Shown: in pieces, positions 6,799 through 9,295 of the stretch | How positions within the stretch are numbered: position 1 is the first letter of the stretch | How the letters are laid out: each line of letters starts with the position of its first letter | Assembly: GCA_002470125.1 (NCBI GenBank) | Contig: DKNB01000088.1 | Location: 1-9,295 of the forward strand | Direction: 5' to 3' | DNA length: 9,295 bases | DNA from: Gallionellales bacterium UBA7399 | GTDB lineage: Bacteria > Pseudomonadota > Gammaproteobacteria > Burkholderiales > Gallionellaceae | Notes under the pieces: model-generated | The model's database searches: none | The model's input: the letters and a program-made list of their open reading frames with translations, nothing else | Told to the model about the DNA's origin: nothing | Program-made: the position numbers and the translations under genes

Positions 6799-7923
6799 TC
6801 AATAATTTTTTAGCGTTTCACATGTGGCAACGCACGTACGTTCGACATCCGCTGTGCCCATTGTAGAAAACATTGGCAAAGAGACAATCTTACGCCCAAC
6901 TCGCTCAGCGACCGGGAGCATACCCTCCTTAAAGCCAAGAGCTCGATACAGTTTGAATAGATGAATTGGCGCATAGTGGTACCCAGTTCCAATACCCCGC
7001 TCCTTCATGCGAGCCATGAAGTCGGCGCGTTCAATGTGCTCTGGCAGCACAATCTGAAAGAGGTGCCAGTTGGTATTTTTAAAGTCAGCCAGGGGTAACT
7101 GCACCCCGGTCTCTGTTTCGAAATTTGTGCCAAGTGTCTCAAAATAATGTCGCGCTAGCTTGTGCCGCTGTGTGGTGAAGGACTTTAAGTGAGCAAGCTG
7201 ACCCAGGCCAATGGCGGCCGCAATATCCGTCATATTGAACTTTCCACCCAGCACATCCACTTCGATACCATCGAGGCCGCTCCGGGTGACGCCTTGCAAT
7301 CTATATTTTTCGGAGAGCGCGGCCTCCTCTGGGCTGTTAAGCACCAAACAGCCCCCCTCTGAGGTGGTGATGTTTTTATTTGCCTGAAAACTAAATGATA
7401 CAAAGTCACCAAATGATCCAATGGGCTTATCCTGCCATGTCGAGCCAATGGCCTGTGCAGCATCTTCGATCACACGTAGCTTGTGCTTGGCAGCTATTGC
7501 GTAGAGACGATCCATATTCACTGGACTGCCGGCCAGGTACACCGGAATGATCGCCTTGGTACGTGACGTGATCGCAGCCTCGACCTTGTTTAAGTCAATG
7601 TTGCGTGTGACTGGGTCAATATCGGCAAAAACTGGGGTTGCCCCAACTTCGAGTATAACGTTGGCAGTTGCCACCCACGAAATGGGCGTGGTAATGACTT
7701 CGTCACCACGCCCTATGCCCGCAATGCGCAAAGCAATCTCCATCGTGCATGTGCCAGAATTGAATGTGCGCACCTGGCGCCCACCAAAAAATGTAGAAAG
7801 CTGCCTTTCGAATTCCAAGACCTTGGGGCCGCTGGTAAGCCAGCCGGAGCGCAGTGTCTCTGCTACAGAGGCGATGGTGGCCTCGTCAATTGATGGTCGA
7901 GAGAATGGTAGAAATTCTTTCAT
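6799..7923 (-). CDS. arnB: UDP-4-amino-4-deoxy-L-arabinose aminotransferase ArnB
   Basis: A 374-residue PLP-dependent aminotransferase of the DegT/DnrJ/EryC1 family, near the usual ArnB length. It converts UDP-4-keto-pentose to UDP-L-Ara4N using glutamate. The N-terminal MKEFLPFSRPSIDE and SGWLTSGPKVLEFE segments are ArnB-like. NSGTCTMEIAL (55-65) binds the PLP phosphate, VIEDAAQAIG (151-160) gives D154 for the pyridine nitrogen, and SFSFQANKNITTSEGG (176-191) gives K183 as the Schiff-base lysine. GGKFNMTDIAAAIGLGQL (227-244) and GIGTGYHYAPIHL (310-322) are further family blocks. The start overlaps the stop of the preceding SMR-type gene by ATGA, so coupling is likely; no Shine-Dalgarno stands out. 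Related DegT aminotransferases act on other 4-keto sugars (for example viosamine or perosamine synthesis), so the substrate call leans on the arnC/arnD/arnT context. Confidence 0.92.
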   Translation of the reverse strand: MKEFLPFSRPSIDEATIASVAETLRSGWLTSGPKVLEFERQLSTFFGGRQVRTFNSGTCTMEIALRIAGIGRGDEVITTPISWVATANVILEVGATPVFADIDPVTRNIDLNKVEAAITSRTKAIIPVYLAGSPVNMDRLYAIAAKHKLRVIEDAAQAIGSTWQDKPIGSFGDFVSFSFQANKNITTSEGGCLVLNSPEEAALSEKYRLQGVTRSGLDGIEVDVLGGKFNMTDIAAAIGLGQLAHLKSFTTQRHKLARHYFETLGTNFETETGVQLPLADFKNTNWHLFQIVLPEHIERADFMARMKERGIGTGYHYAPIHLFKLYRALGFKEGMLPVAERVGRKIVSLPMFSTMGTADVERTCVATCETLKNY

Positions 7924-8291
7924 GCCCGAGAAATAATAATAACGCCCAAAATGATGACGCTGACCCCCGCTATCTTGGCCGGGTTGATGGATTCATTAAA
8001 GAGCCACCACGCTGCGAACATGTTGACTACGTAACCCATGGAGAGCAAGGGGTAGGCAATGCTGACTTGCACACGTGATAGCGCAAGTATCCAGACGATC
8101 ACGCTGAGTGCATAGCAGACGAGCGCCCCAATGATGTGAGGCTCTGCTGCAAATCGCATGCCGACTGGCAAGATGTTACTTCGACTGAATTCGAAGTAAC
8201 CGATGCTCGTGGTGCCAGCCTTGATCATGAGTTGCGCAATAACGTTGAGCATCACGCCAATAAAGATAAGACTAAAATTGACTAGGCTCAT
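7920..8291 (-). CDS. SMR/EamA-type membrane protein, ArnE/ArnF-like flippase subunit
   Basis: A 123-residue, four-segment hydrophobic protein (about 4-24, 51-71, 77-97 and 105-121) of the small multidrug resistance/EamA fold. It has the conserved SIAYPLLSMGYV stretch opening segment 3 and an E100 (LFNESI) between segments 3 and 4. In E. coli, ArnE (111 residues) and ArnF (128 residues) together are thought to flip undecaprenyl-phosphate-Ara4N to the periplasm. Here one such gene sits between arnT and arnB, with ATGA overlaps at both ends, which ties it tightly to the pathway. I infer that it does the flipping as a homodimer or with a partner coded elsewhere. No gene symbol is given because ArnE and ArnF cannot be told apart from sequence inspection alone. 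A drug-efflux SMR role is unlikely given the context and the absence of a clear SMR-type membrane glutamate in segment 1 (N16 and Q20 lie there instead). Confidence 0.85.
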   Translation of the reverse strand: MSLVNFSLIFIGVMLNVIAQLMIKAGTTSIGYFEFSRSNILPVGMRFAAEPHIIGALVCYALSVIVWILALSRVQVSIAYPLLSMGYVVNMFAAWWLFNESINPAKIAGVSVIILGVIIISRA

Positions 8292-9295
8292 GGTTTGCTC
8301 ACAACAATGTGCTGCGTATCTTCAAAGATAATCTGCATCGCGAGGCCCTGCCGCACAAGTTTCGGGTATAGCTGGGTTGGCATAATCGCTATGGCCGCAG
8401 ACCGCTCACTCCAAACCTTTGCGAAGTGTGGGATGTCGGGTATCTGTCGCCACGGCTCTTGCATGATACCGAATGCCATCTCATCTTGGTAGTCAACCAG
8501 GGTAAAGGTGCGGTTGAGATAGAATGGCAGGGTCTGTTCGTAGGTGCCAACCGAATACAACGGAACGTTTGGTTTGATGTGGGGGCGCACTGCTTCGGCG
8601 ATATGGTATGCGGAGCGCCATCTGGCCAACGTACTGTATCCAGACAACATAATTTGTGCACTTACGAGAGAGCTCAGTGCAATTATCAGTATTGCAAGGG
8701 GCTTCCTCTTGCGTGTCAATAATTTTATGCCGACCAGCAGCCCAAGTAGAAGGACCGTCGCCGCTACCGAGACCCAGACCGCGTAGTCGCTGTACATATC
8801 CACCTTGAGGGGGGAGTCTGCTAACTTTGCCGTAAAGGGTGCAAACCCTAGTATCGCAATTGGCACTAACAAGACGGGAGCGAGCTGCCACAACAATACG
8901 CGCTCATGCATTTCAGCCAATCTCTTCCCCATTAACAAAGCCAAGGCGGGAAACATTGGGAGCAAATAAGATGGCAACTTAGACCCGGATGCCGAAAAGA
9001 ATACATAAATAAATGCCGCCCATATCAACAAAAATCGCTCTGGATTGAATATCGCACTGGTGTACACGGCGTCTTTCCATGTACGCGCCAGGGTGTCAAA
9101 CATCAGAATGGTCCACGGCAGCATGCCAGCCAGTAGCACAGGGATAAAGTAGTACCATGGCTGGTAGCGCCCTAACTCTTTTGTGGAAAAGCGTGTGTAG
9201 TGCTCGTATATGAAAAAGCGCTCGAAGAACTCTGGGTTGTTTTTTGTTACCAAGATGAACCACGGTGCGGCGATGAGCAAGAATAATAACAGTCC
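8288..9295 (-). CDS. arnT: Lipid A L-Ara4N transferase ArnT-like, C-terminal part (5' end outside window)
   Basis: The open frame runs through the window edge: codons at 9295-9281 read GLLLF without a stop, so the TTG at 9280 is not a real start. The 335 residues present are the C-terminal part of a GT-C/PMT-type glycosyltransferase usually about 550 residues long; roughly the first 200 are missing. Family marks include FFIYEHYTRFSTKELGRYQP and WYYFIPVLLAGMLPW in the loop before a membrane segment. SGSKLPSYLLPMFPALALL follows (about 98-116 counted from 9280), and it is the hallmark of ArnT and close relatives. Several more membrane helices follow up to about 215, then a soluble C-terminal domain (about 220-330). 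ArnT moves Ara4N from undecaprenyl phosphate to lipid A in the periplasm. Its stop overlaps the SMR-type gene start by ATGA. Other GT-C lipid glycosyltransferases look similar, so the acceptor is inferred from the operon. Confidence 0.85.
   Translation of the reverse strand, partial: GLLLFLLIAAPWFILVTKNNPEFFERFFIYEHYTRFSTKELGRYQPWYYFIPVLLAGMLPWTILMFDTLARTWKDAVYTSAIFNPERFLLIWAAFIYVFFSASGSKLPSYLLPMFPALALLMGKRLAEMHERVLLWQLAPVLLVPIAILGFAPFTAKLADSPLKVDMYSDYAVWVSVAATVLLLGLLVGIKLLTRKRKPLAILIIALSSLVSAQIMLSGYSTLARWRSAYHIAEAVRPHIKPNVPLYSVGTYEQTLPFYLNRTFTLVDYQDEMAFGIMQEPWRQIPDIPHFAKVWSERSAAIAIMPTQLYPKLVRQGLAMQIIFEDTQHIVVSKP

Noticed and set aside
6799..6811. TCAATAATTTT occurring at the arnB end and again near 8718
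   Set aside because: It is a short A/T-rich match inside or at the end of coding sequence and is most likely chance; no flanking repeat extends it.
7547..7936. A 129-residue plus-strand open frame across arnB
   Set aside because: It is antisense to conserved arnB codons and has no recognisable domain. Likewise rejected are the plus-strand frames at 5813-6136 and 8426-8722 and the minus-strand frame at 8493-8891.
8288..9280. A complete 330-residue protein starting at the TTG at 9280
   Set aside because: The frame stays open to 9295 and the family is about 550 residues long with more N-terminal membrane helices, so this is an edge-cut gene.

Overview
The window reads as a piece of a Gram-negative chromosome with moderate GC content and tightly packed genes. 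The organism is most likely a proteobacterium. A beta- or gammaproteobacterium fits the gene families best, but the sequence alone does not fix the genus. The Gram-negative assignment rests on a nearly complete set of genes for adding 4-amino-4-deoxy-L-arabinose (L-Ara4N) to lipid A. There is no sign of phage, insertion sequence, CRISPR array, tRNA or rRNA, and no gene-free stretch longer than about 150 bases.

The left part (27-3875) holds three plus-strand genes with short spacers. They are a small Sel1-repeat protein, a large FAD-dependent dehydrogenase-like protein of the COG2509 type (function unknown), and MurJ, the lipid II flippase of peptidoglycan synthesis. The real murJ start is at 2340, not at the upstream in-frame ATG at 2268.

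The right part (3900-9295) is one minus-strand cluster converging on murJ with only 24 bases between the two stop codons. In transcription order it reads arnT (5' end cut by the window edge), one small SMR-type membrane protein (ArnE/ArnF-like), arnB aminotransferase, arnC glycosyltransferase, a stand-alone ArnA-type formyltransferase, and arnD deformylase. Three junctions are 4-base ATGA overlaps. The arnA/arnD spacer is 20 bases, and the only sizeable gap (111 bases) lies between arnB and arnC.

Expected pathway, from knowledge of the E. coli enzymes: ArnB aminates the UDP-4-keto-pentose, the formyltransferase N-formylates it, and ArnC transfers it to undecaprenyl phosphate. ArnD then removes the formyl group, the SMR protein moves the lipid-linked sugar across the inner membrane, and ArnT transfers it to lipid A on the periplasmic side. 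This lowers surface charge and usually gives resistance to polymyxin and cationic peptides.

The most noteworthy points are structural. The UDP-glucuronate decarboxylase half of ArnA is missing, only one SMR subunit is present, and the order T-(E/F)-B-C-A-D is a circular permutation of the enterobacterial B-C-A-D-T-E-F order. I see no clearly undescribed system. The cluster is a variant of a known pathway.
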